This document shows, piece after piece, positions 26,541 to 36,010 of a stretch of 64,000 nucleotides of DNA; positions within the stretch are counted from its first letter, which is position 1; each line of letters opens with the position of its first letter. The stretch is from Vulcanimicrobiota bacterium. GTDB taxonomy: Bacteria; Vulcanimicrobiota; Vulcanimicrobiia; Vulcanimicrobiales; Vulcanimicrobiaceae. The stretch lies in assembly GCA_027452165.1 (NCBI GenBank), contig DAIDGX010000004.1, positions 124,001 to 188,000 of the forward strand, read 5' to 3'. A program made the translations under genes and the position numbers. The notes under the pieces were generated by a model. It saw nothing but the letters and a program-made list of their open reading frames with translations. It did no database searches and was not told the origin of the DNA.

Positions 26541-27419
26541 CTACGCGCGTTTTAGGCGCCGAACGGCCGCGGAAGCGGCGCCAGCACCACCGGCGACATA
26601 TTTAACGGCGACCATAAGAATGAAGCCAATCGTGAGTATCGGTGATTTCGCAAATTCGCGCCAATGGCGCAAGAAGGTGCTACGAACGGGATTTGCATAT
26701 CTGAGCGCGCCGGGTCCATGCTTATCTAGCAGTTGGAGGTACTGGGTCCCATAATAGAACGACTTCCGCGCAATCTCGCCCAGAGTCTTCGGTTCACCGA
26801 GGTGATATTCCCGGCTCGAGGTCACCCGCGCAATTTTTCCACCCCGCCCCAACAGTCGCTCCTGAAGATCATATTCCTCGAAAATCGGCACGCGATCGTC
26901 ATAGCCTCCAGCAGCCAAGTAAGACTCGCGCCGAAAAAAGCGAGCACCCTCAAATTTTACGCTTCCCACGTATGTTGAGCGTTCGAGATTGCGAACACGC
27001 GCCCAATAGCCGGTCCCGTATGAGACACAGTCTATCCATACTGCATCCGCATTGAGACTACGACACTCCCTCACGGCATCTTCCAATAGCGTAGGATCAA
27101 CGACGAAGTCCGAAGCGGTATAGTAAATAAACTCGCTTTCCGAGTAACTCACCGCGATGTTGATCTGAGACGTCCGCTCATCACCGCCTTCGAGTATACG
27201 CAATTTATCCCAACTTTTCGAATAACGCTCGAGAATTTCCAGAGTATTATCGGAACTTCCGCGATCGACGCAAACCAGTTCCCAATCATCGAACGTCTGC
27301 GCCTTAAATGACTCCAGACATCTTACCAAATATTCCTCCGAATTATATGTCGGCATTATGACTGAGACAACTCGCTTCGGCGACTTTGTTGCACTATTCG
27401 CACCAAGAAAATTTTTCAC
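26541..27419 (-). CDS. Glycosyltransferase family 2
   Basis: A 292-residue GT-A-fold transferase. The start VVSVIMPTYNSEEYLVRCLE and DDWELVCVDRGSSDNTLEIL are typical of family 2 nucleotide-sugar binding. The metal-binding position reads YTASDFVVDP, an SD in place of the classic DxD, and the acceptor part contains EEYDLQERL. A hydrophobic segment near the C-terminus (SPILTIGFILMVAVKYVAGG) probably attaches it to the membrane. The start codon is GTG at 27419, directly after the stop of the upstream GT4 gene (TAAGTG). It is part of the 24-34 kb glycan cluster; donor and acceptor are unknown. Confidence 0.87.
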   Translation of the reverse strand: MKNFLGANSATKSPKRVVSVIMPTYNSEEYLVRCLESFKAQTFDDWELVCVDRGSSDNTLEILERYSKSWDKLRILEGGDERTSQINIAVSYSESEFIYYTASDFVVDPTLLEDAVRECRSLNADAVWIDCVSYGTGYWARVRNLERSTYVGSVKFEGARFFRRESYLAAGGYDDRVPIFEEYDLQERLLGRGGKIARVTSSREYHLGEPKTLGEIARKSFYYGTQYLQLLDKHGPGALRYANPVRSTFLRHWREFAKSPILTIGFILMVAVKYVAGGAGAASAAVRRLKRA

Positions 27420-28580
27420 TTAGATTTCAGCTCCGCGTAGCGTTTGAACAAAACTCTCGATCACCGCGACGTTGTGACCCCATAGCCGTTCGATGAAGTG
27501 CTTAGCCGACATTCGCTGCGGCGCACGGTCGCGGCCTTCGAGGCCGCATAATGCGTTCGCGAGATCGGCAACTGTATCGGGGTACAAAACAATAAATTCG
27601 CGACACATATCGTTCACGTCGGATGGAACATCGGCCGAAAGAATCGTAAGCCCACCTGCGATGTACTCAAACACTTTCGATGGTAACGCATAAGAAAGTG
27701 TTTTGTTGACGGCGATGTTCGACTCCGCGATTACCTGCGCAACTTGCAGTGGACTGTAATTTCGGGCGAGGCTATATGCATTTTCCAGCACGAGCGGTTC
27801 GACAAGATCCGAAAATGCTTCAGGAAAGCCAGATCCGCAAACCGCGAATAGCCGTATGTCACGGCCCGCTCTCCGCGCAATTTTCACGGCTTCGATCTGC
27901 TCTTCGAGGCCACGAAATCCCGGCTGCATCCCCCCGATGTATACAAGAACGATCGCCCCGCGCCACGAAGGCGGGAGAAGGTTCGTTGTTCCGGGGACGG
28001 CATCACGGCACTCAATGGCATTGTGCACGTTGTAGAACATTTCGATGCGACCGGTCCAGTTCCGGGATCTTAAAATCCGAGCAAGACCAGGGCTCACCGT
28101 AAGTGTCGTTGTTACGGTCCTCGCCAGTAACCATTCGGCAGAGCGTAAACCGAGACGAATCCAACCAACCAGCGGAGACTTTTCGAACGGGCGAGATGCA
28201 GCCTCAAGCGCCGGATCCTGACAATCGTAGAGCACCTTCACGCCGGCAAGACGCGAGACGAGCGCGAACAACGGGTTCAGGTAGGCGCCGGCTGAACCGA
28301 ACGTAATCGCATCGGGCCTCACTTTGAAAATTGCGCCTAGGAAATATGCAGCAGCGCGCAACGGCCCGAGACGCCCGGCAGAGATTCGCTTCCACACAAA
28401 AGGCAGAACAGGCGAATTCAGCGCTGGACCGATCACCCTTACTTCGCAGCCCGCGTTGCTCAGTAGCGTGACAAGCATGCGAAAATGGCCGACATAGCCA
28501 TCGTGGTGACTCATATCGACCGCGCAAAAGGCAAGAACAAGCGGTCGTTCTCGCGGTGTAGAGCGTGAATCCCCCTTCAC
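27420..28580 (-). CDS. Glycosyltransferase family 4-like protein
   Basis: A 386-residue GT-B-fold transferase. The N-terminal acceptor domain contains HFRMLVTLLSNAGCEVRVIG; the C-terminal donor domain contains VYIGGMQPGFRGLEEQIEAV and the end region SNIAVNKTLSYALPSKVFEY, then IAGGLTILSADVPSDV. The usual EX7E motif is weak. The start is set at GTG 28580, preceded by GGAGGCGGG and two bases after the previous stop; an ATG 39 bases earlier lies inside that gene. It probably adds a sugar to the lipid-linked glycan made by the neighbouring enzymes. Confidence 0.85.
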   Translation of the reverse strand: MKGDSRSTPRERPLVLAFCAVDMSHHDGYVGHFRMLVTLLSNAGCEVRVIGPALNSPVLPFVWKRISAGRLGPLRAAAYFLGAIFKVRPDAITFGSAGAYLNPLFALVSRLAGVKVLYDCQDPALEAASRPFEKSPLVGWIRLGLRSAEWLLARTVTTTLTVSPGLARILRSRNWTGRIEMFYNVHNAIECRDAVPGTTNLLPPSWRGAIVLVYIGGMQPGFRGLEEQIEAVKIARRAGRDIRLFAVCGSGFPEAFSDLVEPLVLENAYSLARNYSPLQVAQVIAESNIAVNKTLSYALPSKVFEYIAGGLTILSADVPSDVNDMCREFIVLYPDTVADLANALCGLEGRDRAPQRMSAKHFIERLWGHNVAVIESFVQTLRGAEI

Positions 28581-28581
28581 T

Positions 28582-31500
28582 TCATTCCCGCCTCCGTACA
28601 GTGAGTTCGAATAGGGCATTCAATCTCGCAAAGGACGGCTTCGCTGAGTCTGATGACGCGACCGGGATTCCGTAAGAAATAAATCTCTGGTAAATGTTGC
28701 AGGCTGGGGTACTACTGCGAAGCTCCAGTGAAGTCAGCAAATATCCCGTCAATCCTTCTCGACGCAGCTGAGCACGTGAGATTTCGAGCCTGCCAGCCCG
28801 CACCGCGAGTGTGATTTGACGTGCCAGCACCTGACCGGTTGCGAGTGTCTTCCGAAAGCCTAGAGTTGCGAGAACCGAATTCGTATCCCCGCACACTGCA
28901 TTCGAGTGAATGTGCAGGCCGAGACCAGCTATGGATGTGGCATCTATTGCGGTCGGGGCGTACGGATAAATCTCGGTGCCCGGCACAGGCTGCGAGCGCA
29001 ACAGCGAGATATTCGAGACAATGCTATCCTCCGGATGTAAGACGAAGGGCAGACCGCCGAACGTCGCCAATGGCCGGTCCTCACCAATTGGTGTAATGCG
29101 AAAGCCTACACTGGAAAATGTCAGCGGGATCCCATTCTGCCTCATTGTCATGCTGAAAATTCGAATTCCCGGCCATACCTGCAGACCCGCCTGGTAGGCA
29201 GCGCGGAAAATACGACTAACTGGCAATAATACAACCGGACCTTGCGCCGTACCGGTGACTGTGAATCGTCGCGCAGGTGACTCCAACGGAACATTTTCCT
29301 GCTCCGCAACAATCCTGACACGGAGCCGTTGCGCCGGCATCGCGGCCTTGCTCATGACAATCCGCAATGCAGATAGAGGCCAGCGATGCAGCGGAAACAC
29401 AGATTCGCGATCTGAAGCTAGCTGCGACCGCCCGCTTTTCGTTACAACTTCAACCCGAGCTTGTTCGCCTGGCGCGGTGAATTGATGGTACGTGACAGCA
29501 GCCCAATGCCCATTATCCACGATGTGCCCGAGCAGCGGGTCGAGCATATCGTCTACGTTATCGAGGCCAAGAGCTGATAGTAGCCTTTGGAAGGTCAAAA
29601 ATTCAGGCGAGTTCGCGGATGGAACAATGGCCGCCTGAACCTCGAGCGCGGCTATTCGCCGAGTCGGCTCGGGTTCGGCAAGCCCCTTTCGATAAAACGC
29701 GACATCGGTTGCGTCAGTTAGGTCGATACGTTGCACGCGGCCGAGGGAGAACCAAGGGATTCCATACGACTTGTAGGCCAGAACCCTGTGGATGCTCGGA
29801 TCTCTGAGCACTTGACTTAGAATCGGATAATAGCCAAATGCTTCGTTCTCGAAAATCTGCGCCGATTGCGCTGCGAAACCGGGAGATCCGGCGGTTACAA
29901 CAACGGGGAGAAACGTCAACACAACACTAAGTGCGATTGCCGACCACGAGACCCACGAGCCTAACGCGGGAAGTCGCCCCCTCCGTGCTAGATAGCGCAC
30001 TGATATCCACAGCGTCCCTATGATAAGGAGGAGCGCGACTTCACTCGCAAGCGCCTTTGTGGACAAACTATACCAGGCCGTCCAGTCGAATACTTGGTTC
30101 AGACGAAATGCGTCACCGAAGAACCCTTGTTGCCCAATCCAGGCGAACGGCAGGTCTACAGCAATGATCAATGCGAGAACCCACGGGCTCGGCCGATCCT
30201 TAAGACCAAGAAATCGATGTAATCCAACTATCGCTATTGCCGTGATGCCGGGAACAATAGGCAGGATGTCTCGAAGGTCAACCAGTTCGAAAATCGTGAG
30301 AAACGCCACATCAAACGCCGCGATGATACCGATGAGCGAGTACAATGCGTCCGGCACCTCCTTCTTCCGCCCGAGGAGTGCAAGTGCCGTCAGGAAGCAA
30401 GTTAGGCCGATGGCCGGGCCAAAGCCCCACCAGAGAACGAGCGCGCCCGCGTAATTTTCAGGAACACCGGGTTTTCCCGATCCGGAATAGACCGACGCAC
30501 TGGCTATCGCGTGGACCGCGCCCAGCCAACCGCCAGGCACGTTCTTGGCCCATGAAGGTATGTAATACGCGGCCGGGCTGCCGGCCGCATAGGTCAGTTC
30601 GATCGCGCGCGCTACGCCAGGTAGCAGACCGAGAACGAAAAGCAAAATGCCGCCGATGGGAATGGTGACGCGGGTCCAGTTGCGGCGGATCGACAAAAGG
30701 TAGATACCCGTAACCAATGCAAGTGCAAGCCAGAGACTCGCCGGATATGAGTGCGTAATAAAGTGCACTTTCACTGATAGGCCGGTAACTGCAATAATAG
30801 CAAGCAGCGCAAAAATGCGAGCAAGCCATGTCGGTAACGTACGTAGCCACAACGTACCGAGTGCTATTGCTATAAATACGAGGCCATCCACTTTATCCAA
30901 GATAAGCGCTGAGGCGCCCAAGCCGAGGCGAAGCAGGTCGGTGCGCGTCGTATCTTCCGCAAGCATAGTCGCGAGAAAATAGGCGCAAAAAAACGTAAAC
31001 GAGAGATCCAGATAGAGAGGGAACGCGCATACGCCAAAAATCGTGGACGGCGCGAGAAGCCAAATGACCGCTACCAGTTGCGCCCAGATCGGCGGAAGAA
31101 AACGCTGCGCAATAAGCCATACGGACAAGTATGTTCCAAAGACGAACACGAGGGGGATCAGCCGAATAACCGAGTCTGGAATCCAATGAAACTGGAGGGC
31201 CGTTGAGATAGCCGCACCGTAAAGAGACGGGACAAGCGGCGGCATCGTATTCACGGCGTGCGGATAGGTTGAAATAAATGGGTAGATCGACGAAGAAGCG
31301 TGCCCGGATAGGGCGTATTGCAGGCCAAGCGAAAGATAATAAGTGATCCCGTCCCAATCAATGTTGGGTCGTACGAGGCCAATCAATGCATATGTGCCGA
31401 GCGCGAAGAGCGTCGGCCCAAGGAGCCACCAGTTGGCATCGCAGCCGAGTAACAATCTCTTTCGCGCACGCGTAATGCCGAAAGCAAGCCCAACGACTGA

Positions 31501-31707
31501 CAATACGACGAAGGCGAGCGACCATGCGCCGAACGGAATGCGACTTGCAAAGGGAATCCATGTAACCGCGGATAGCATTAATAGGCTCCAGACGATACTG
31601 TCACAGATGAATCGTCTGAAGCCGCTTTTTTTAGCTATGAAGCTCGCCGGAATCATGCCGGGACAGATCGCAAACAGCGCGATCAGAATGGATCCCACAA
31701 TTGACAT
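28582..31707 (-). CDS. Very large GT-C/GT39-like membrane protein with long extracytoplasmic domain
   Basis: A 1041-residue protein, the second largest in the window. Residues 1-600 hold about 13-15 hydrophobic segments; the first large loop carries RPNIDWDGITYYLSLGLQ with Asp117 and Asp119, the usual site of the catalytic aspartate in GT-C enzymes that use polyprenyl-phosphate sugars. Residues about 620-1041 are soluble, beta-rich and without a family I recognise. An ATG start at 31707 has AAGGA before it. The gene lies 120 bases from the GT2-GT4 fusion gene. The A/T-richer base composition suggests acquisition together with its neighbours. Specific activity is unknown. Confidence 0.75.
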   Translation of the reverse strand: MSIVGSILIALFAICPGMIPASFIAKKSGFRRFICDSIVWSLLMLSAVTWIPFASRIPFGAWSLAFVVLSVVGLAFGITRARKRLLLGCDANWWLLGPTLFALGTYALIGLVRPNIDWDGITYYLSLGLQYALSGHASSSIYPFISTYPHAVNTMPPLVPSLYGAAISTALQFHWIPDSVIRLIPLVFVFGTYLSVWLIAQRFLPPIWAQLVAVIWLLAPSTIFGVCAFPLYLDLSFTFFCAYFLATMLAEDTTRTDLLRLGLGASALILDKVDGLVFIAIALGTLWLRTLPTWLARIFALLAIIAVTGLSVKVHFITHSYPASLWLALALVTGIYLLSIRRNWTRVTIPIGGILLFVLGLLPGVARAIELTYAAGSPAAYYIPSWAKNVPGGWLGAVHAIASASVYSGSGKPGVPENYAGALVLWWGFGPAIGLTCFLTALALLGRKKEVPDALYSLIGIIAAFDVAFLTIFELVDLRDILPIVPGITAIAIVGLHRFLGLKDRPSPWVLALIIAVDLPFAWIGQQGFFGDAFRLNQVFDWTAWYSLSTKALASEVALLLIIGTLWISVRYLARRGRLPALGSWVSWSAIALSVVLTFLPVVVTAGSPGFAAQSAQIFENEAFGYYPILSQVLRDPSIHRVLAYKSYGIPWFSLGRVQRIDLTDATDVAFYRKGLAEPEPTRRIAALEVQAAIVPSANSPEFLTFQRLLSALGLDNVDDMLDPLLGHIVDNGHWAAVTYHQFTAPGEQARVEVVTKSGRSQLASDRESVFPLHRWPLSALRIVMSKAAMPAQRLRVRIVAEQENVPLESPARRFTVTGTAQGPVVLLPVSRIFRAAYQAGLQVWPGIRIFSMTMRQNGIPLTFSSVGFRITPIGEDRPLATFGGLPFVLHPEDSIVSNISLLRSQPVPGTEIYPYAPTAIDATSIAGLGLHIHSNAVCGDTNSVLATLGFRKTLATGQVLARQITLAVRAGRLEISRAQLRREGLTGYLLTSLELRSSTPACNIYQRFISYGIPVASSDSAKPSFARLNALFELTVRRRE

Positions 31708-31827
31708 AGGTATCGATTTTCCTTAATGAAGAACTGCTGTCGTTGACTTGATCCGGCCGACAGCACTAAAAAACGGAGCCAGCTCTAACCGCAAGAACCG
31801 GCCGCAGCTCTATATCCTGCCCGCGAT

Positions 31828-33759
31828 CTAGCGTGTGAGTTCCCGTTCCCTTGTAACCAGCGACGGGATATATCGAATTTCACCCGTTTCTCCCATCGGT
31901 TCGAAAACGGCCCGCCATGGATGCATACAACGGATCGTTTCCAACGTTCTTGCCGCCGTCTGCTCCCAAGAGAACTGCGCGGACCAAACTCGCGCACTGC
32001 TTGCCAGCTGGTTTCGAAGTGGTTCGTTCAAGAGAAGTCGAATTATGGCGCTTCGAAAAGCGGCCCTATCCGTTACAAGAAGACCGCTGTAGTCGTGTCT
32101 GATGCAATCCCTCAATCCTTTCACGTCGAAGGCGACCGCAGGCGTCCCGCAGGCGTTCGCCTCAATTACCGCAATGCCCCAGCCTTCGACACTTGATGGC
32201 ATCGCGAAAACCCACGCGGACTGCAAGAGACGAAGTTTTTCATCGTCGTCTACGAATCCGGCGAACGTTACACCGGCTATTCTTTTCTCATCAACAAGCG
32301 CCCGCAGCTCTCGTTCGTAATCACCCGTCCCAGCTATGATAAGCTCGGCGTCAGGAACGGCGGCGCGAACGGCCGAAAATTCCTCGATGAGGATATGAAC
32401 GCGCTTGTAGCGCTTCAACCGGCCGAGATAAAGGACGGTCGGCTTCGCGGCCTTGCGACCAGGAACGAGCGCAGCGTCGACACCGTTGTGAATTATCTCG
32501 ATAGGGAAGCGGGACATGCGCATTTTCTGCATCTCCGCTCCAGTGCTAGGGCTCACGGTGAGAAACGATGTAGCCCGGTACACGAACGGAACCACGCGTG
32601 CCTCTACGAACGCAGCGAGGCGACCGATCACAGGCGGAAGCTCTTCGGCGAAGTGGCGCGCATGGATATGGTGGACCAGACACACTTTGGGCTTTGTCGA
32701 AAAAAGCGGTGTGAAAAACGGAATTCCATTCATACAGTCGATGATAAAGTCGAAATTTCTTCCGGACCTAAACGTGTACCAAAGGGCGCCGCAGAGGAAC
32801 ACCGACGGCACGCGCCCAGCCCGGAATACCTCGACGCCGTCGACCTTCTGATGGTGCAAAGAACCTTCGAACGATTGCGCAAACCACACCACTTTGTGGC
32901 CCGCCGCCACCCAGCGCTTAGCTTGCTCGTGCAAATACGTCTCACTTCCGCCTGATTGCGGATGCATCGGATCTCGCCAGCAAAATACCATGATACGGTA
33001 ATGGCTCTTTACCGGGACACAGTACTTTCTACCCAGCACTTCAACAAACGGGAGAAATGCGACCGGGCTCTGCAAGAAGCGCACGAACGCGAGCGCAGCA
33101 ATCGTCTCAAAGCCGATTCGGAGAAGAGGCCAGTTCCGCGGGGCGGCCTCCCACCGTATAGGCAGGTCCGCAAGACGTAGTCTACGGCGCGACGCATGAA
33201 ACAATAGCTCAATGTCAAAGCCGCGATCATAAAGCCGCATATCAATGAAGAGGTCTTTCAGAACGCCTTTTCTGAACACTTTCAGTGGCGCTTGTGGATC
33301 TTTCACTTTGATGCCGAAGAGCATCTTCCCGAATAGATTCAGAGCCCGACTTGAAAGTGTGCGACCGAAGGGCGCGCGACTAGTTACCGAGTCATCAAAG
33401 CGGGACCCGACGACTCCGTCTATGCGGGAATCGGACTCGAGAATCGAAAAAGATTTCGCGATATCGGCTGGTCGCACGATCCCTTCCACGTCCCAAAAGC
33501 CGACCAGTGAGGTACGAACCCGATTCAGCCCAGCGCGGAACGCCGCGCCTTTTCCGAGAGCGAACTCGAGTTTAAACAACTCCGTATTGGAATTATTCTC
33601 CAGAATATCGCGGTCTCTCTGATCAAGATTTTCGTAAACGCACAAAATCGCGATGTGTGGGAGCGTTCTTGCGACCATAGCGACGCGTTGCGCTGATCCA
33701 AGATTACCTGCAGCCAGGTAGACGATGAGAGTCGCGGCATAATCAGGCGATCGGAGCAT
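31828..33759 (-). CDS. Bifunctional GT2-GT4 glycosyltransferase fusion
   Basis: A 643-residue protein made of two enzymes. Residues 1-235 resemble dolichyl/polyprenyl-phosphate sugar synthases (ALG5/DPM type): FALGKGAAFRAGLNRV, then RIDGVVGSRF, and VKDPQAPLKVFRKG; but the DxD site reads WDVEG (Asp90, Glu92). Residues 254-643 are a full GT4 enzyme, with SGGSETYLHEQAKRW, LYLGRLKRYKRVHILIEEF and the EX7E motif in VEGWGIAVIEANACGTP. The start is the ATG at 33759 with GGAGAA 6-7 bases upstream, overlapping the murJ-like stop by 17 bases; the frame is open further upstream but that is antisense to nothing and overlaps murJ. It probably carries out two steps in one glycan pathway. Confidence 0.85.
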   Translation of the reverse strand: MLRSPDYAATLIVYLAAGNLGSAQRVAMVARTLPHIAILCVYENLDQRDRDILENNSNTELFKLEFALGKGAAFRAGLNRVRTSLVGFWDVEGIVRPADIAKSFSILESDSRIDGVVGSRFDDSVTSRAPFGRTLSSRALNLFGKMLFGIKVKDPQAPLKVFRKGVLKDLFIDMRLYDRGFDIELLFHASRRRLRLADLPIRWEAAPRNWPLLRIGFETIAALAFVRFLQSPVAFLPFVEVLGRKYCVPVKSHYRIMVFCWRDPMHPQSGGSETYLHEQAKRWVAAGHKVVWFAQSFEGSLHHQKVDGVEVFRAGRVPSVFLCGALWYTFRSGRNFDFIIDCMNGIPFFTPLFSTKPKVCLVHHIHARHFAEELPPVIGRLAAFVEARVVPFVYRATSFLTVSPSTGAEMQKMRMSRFPIEIIHNGVDAALVPGRKAAKPTVLYLGRLKRYKRVHILIEEFSAVRAAVPDAELIIAGTGDYERELRALVDEKRIAGVTFAGFVDDDEKLRLLQSAWVFAMPSSVEGWGIAVIEANACGTPAVAFDVKGLRDCIRHDYSGLLVTDRAAFRSAIIRLLLNEPLRNQLASSARVWSAQFSWEQTAARTLETIRCMHPWRAVFEPMGETGEIRYIPSLVTRERELTR

Positions 33760-35446
33760 CACGGTTCTCCAGTGGCGCAATGACGTTTTTTTCGAATTTG
33801 GCGACAATTGCGTTCCACGCGATGCTGAGTTCGGGGACACCCATCGTTCGAGCGACTGATATGAAGACCGCAGCGCCGATGGCAATTTGACCCGCAAGAT
33901 ACCACGCACGCGAGAGAAATGACGGGTCCGGGTGGACACCTAGCGCCGCGATCCAGTGAAGGGCGGCATACATTGCCGAGGATGCCACGGCAACCTTAGT
34001 CACGGAAATGAGTAGCTCGGCCCAATCGATGCCGCGCACCAGACGGGTGACGAGACCGAGCAACAGCACCGCCTGGAACATCTGACTGAGACTATTGGCA
34101 AGCAACAATCCGCGGGCTCCGAGCGACGGAAGCCAAAGCATAGAGAGGAGCACGTTCAGGAGCACCGCCATCACCGAGACTGCTACGGTCGCCGCCGTCT
34201 CTTTGCACGCGAAACAACACCGCGTCAGCACCACGTTGGCCGCGAGAGCCACCAGGCCGATCGCGGAGAACGGTAGCAACGATGTGGTGAGTTGCGTCGC
34301 CGACGGTCCGAACGTCCCGCGCTCGAAGAGAGTCTGAATCATGGGATGAGCCAGCACGACGAGCGCGCACGTCGATGGAATTGTGATGAAGTTTACGAGG
34401 CGAAGCCCCGTGACGACGCTTCGCGCCACACCGCGCCGATTGTCCTTTGCAAATTGCGCCGCGAGAAGTGGGAAAATGACCGTCGCGATCGCCGCCGCGA
34501 AAATCTGCTGGGGAAAATTGACCAGCTTCGTCGCGTAGTTCATGCCTGCGATGTAGCCCGGAGCCAGCGTCGATGCAAAAAAACGATCGAAGAAGAGCGC
34601 CAGTTGACCAGCCGCACTGCCGATGACGATCGGGCCGAGAAGTTGCCACATCTGCTTCAGACCGGGATGCTTGAGATCGATGACAAGCTGGTATCGGCCT
34701 AAACGTAAAAACGACGGCAGCTGCACCGCAAATTGCGCAATCAGCCCCCACACGGTACCGAATACGAGCGCAAAGATGCCATAATGACGATTGAGTAGTA
34801 CGACGAAGCCGATCGTTACCACGTTGATAGCGATGCCGGTCAGTGCGGCGGCGCGAAAGCGACGATATGCATTGAGCATCGCAGCGAGCACACCGCTCAA
34901 GCTCACCGCAACGATGCTCGGCATAAGGGTACGCGTCATGTGGATCGCGACGCCCATCTGCGGCGCGGGGAACCCGTGCGCGATAAGCGGTACGTACCAT
35001 GGAGCAAAAACATACCCGAGGATCGCGCATACTGTCAGAATGATGGCCAAGAGGTTGAGGACCGTATTGGCAAGCGCCCAGGCGTCATCTTCGCGCCCAT
35101 GCTCGATATAGTCCGAGAATATGGGAACGAGTGCGCTCAAAAGAGCTCCGTTGAAGACACCGAAGAGGATCGTCGGGATCGTCGCCGCTGCCAAAAACGT
35201 GTCCATCTCCCAATGCGTTCCGTAGTACTTTGCGTTAATCACCTCGCGAATGAAACCAAGCAACGTGGAAGCAAAAGTGGCGGCCATGACGAAGATGGTC
35301 GATGCAGCGAGCGAATGACGGGGGCGATGCGCGGCAGGCGCAACGACGCGTAACTTCGGTTTAATGGGCGCCGTCCTTTCGCAGCACCGCTGGGATCGTC
35401 TTGGCGATGATCGCAAGGTCGCCAAGCGGCGTCCATTCGTCAACAT
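33743..35446 (-). CDS. murJ: MurJ/MviN-family lipid flippase (start uncertain)
   Basis: Integral membrane protein of the MOP exporter superfamily with about 14 hydrophobic segments; MurJ flips lipid II for peptidoglycan, and paralogues flip other lipid-linked glycans. Family landmarks are TLLGFIREVINAKYYGTH, the GALLSALVPIFSDY motif, and LPSLGARGLLLANSLSQM near the end. The full frame (567 codons) begins at an ATG at 35446, but its first 27 residues are Arg-rich and overlap the sugar-transferase gene. Protein-like sequence begins around IKPKLRVVAPA, where an ATT at 35365 stands 8 bases after AAAGGA. Another choice is the ATG at 35287, within TIFVMAATF. Because of its place in a glycan cluster it may serve that glycan rather than peptidoglycan. 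Confidence 0.88.
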   Translation of the reverse strand: MLTNGRRLATLRSSPRRSQRCCERTAPIKPKLRVVAPAAHRPRHSLAASTIFVMAATFASTLLGFIREVINAKYYGTHWEMDTFLAAATIPTILFGVFNGALLSALVPIFSDYIEHGREDDAWALANTVLNLLAIILTVCAILGYVFAPWYVPLIAHGFPAPQMGVAIHMTRTLMPSIVAVSLSGVLAAMLNAYRRFRAAALTGIAINVVTIGFVVLLNRHYGIFALVFGTVWGLIAQFAVQLPSFLRLGRYQLVIDLKHPGLKQMWQLLGPIVIGSAAGQLALFFDRFFASTLAPGYIAGMNYATKLVNFPQQIFAAAIATVIFPLLAAQFAKDNRRGVARSVVTGLRLVNFITIPSTCALVVLAHPMIQTLFERGTFGPSATQLTTSLLPFSAIGLVALAANVVLTRCCFACKETAATVAVSVMAVLLNVLLSMLWLPSLGARGLLLANSLSQMFQAVLLLGLVTRLVRGIDWAELLISVTKVAVASSAMYAALHWIAALGVHPDPSFLSRAWYLAGQIAIGAAVFISVARTMGVPELSIAWNAIVAKFEKNVIAPLENRDAPIA

Positions 35447-36005
35447 AACGATTGTCGAGGTCCATCCAGTGTTCGAACGAGACGTCGCTACGCCCGTTGA
35501 TCTGCCACAGGCACGTCACGCCCTGCGGCACGACCAGGCGCCGTAAAGCGAAATCATCATAGTGATCGATCTCGCACGGGAGCGCCGGACGGGGCCCCAC
35601 GAGCGACATCTCTCCGCGAATCACGTTCAGAAGATTTGGAAGCTCGTCGATGCTCGTGCGACGCAGCAAGCGTCCGAGCGGATGCAAACGCGGATCGTTG
35701 CGAATTTTGAAGACGGGGCCGTCGGCTTCGTTGAGATGCATCAATTCGTCGCGTAGGTCGTGTGCGTTCTCGACCATCGTGCGAAGCTTGAACATCTTGA
35801 AACGGCGACCGTGCTGCCCCACGCGTTCTTGTGCGAAAAACGGCGATCCACCGGTAACGATCAGGATCCCAAGCGCGGCGAGAGCGATCAGTGGAGCGGC
35901 GCAAAGAAGCAGCGCGCCGCCGAGCAGCACGTCGATCATGCGCTTGAAGGCCCACCACGAGGCGGGCACGTCGCGCTCCGAGGGTCGCGTCACCGTTGCC
36001 TGCAC
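35361..36005 (-). CDS. Polyprenyl-phosphate sugar-1-phosphate transferase (initiating glycosyltransferase)
   Basis: A 214-residue monotopic enzyme of the bacterial sugar transferase family, which moves a sugar phosphate from a nucleotide to undecaprenyl phosphate and so starts glycan assembly. It has the re-entrant hydrophobic helix at about residues 25-53 (MIDVLLGGALLLCAAPL onward), the conserved SPFFAQERVGQHGRRFKMFKL, the catalytic pair region RRTSIDELPNLLNVIRGEMS and SLVGPRPALP. This is the short form without the N-terminal four-helix part of WbaP. It follows deoB by 5 bases and leads the glycan cluster. The sugar is not determinable. Confidence 0.93.
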   Translation of the reverse strand: MQATVTRPSERDVPASWWAFKRMIDVLLGGALLLCAAPLIALAALGILIVTGGSPFFAQERVGQHGRRFKMFKLRTMVENAHDLRDELMHLNEADGPVFKIRNDPRLHPLGRLLRRTSIDELPNLLNVIRGEMSLVGPRPALPCEIDHYDDFALRRLVVPQGVTCLWQINGRSDVSFEHWMDLDNRYVDEWTPLGDLAIIAKTIPAVLRKDGAH

Positions 36006-36010
36006 GGTTG

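Noticed and set aside
31736-31764. Hairpin GCTGTCG/CGACAGC in the gap after the GT2-GT4 gene, considered as its terminator
   Set aside because: The loop is 15 bases, and the T-run lies before rather than after the stem on the minus strand, so it does not fit an intrinsic terminator.
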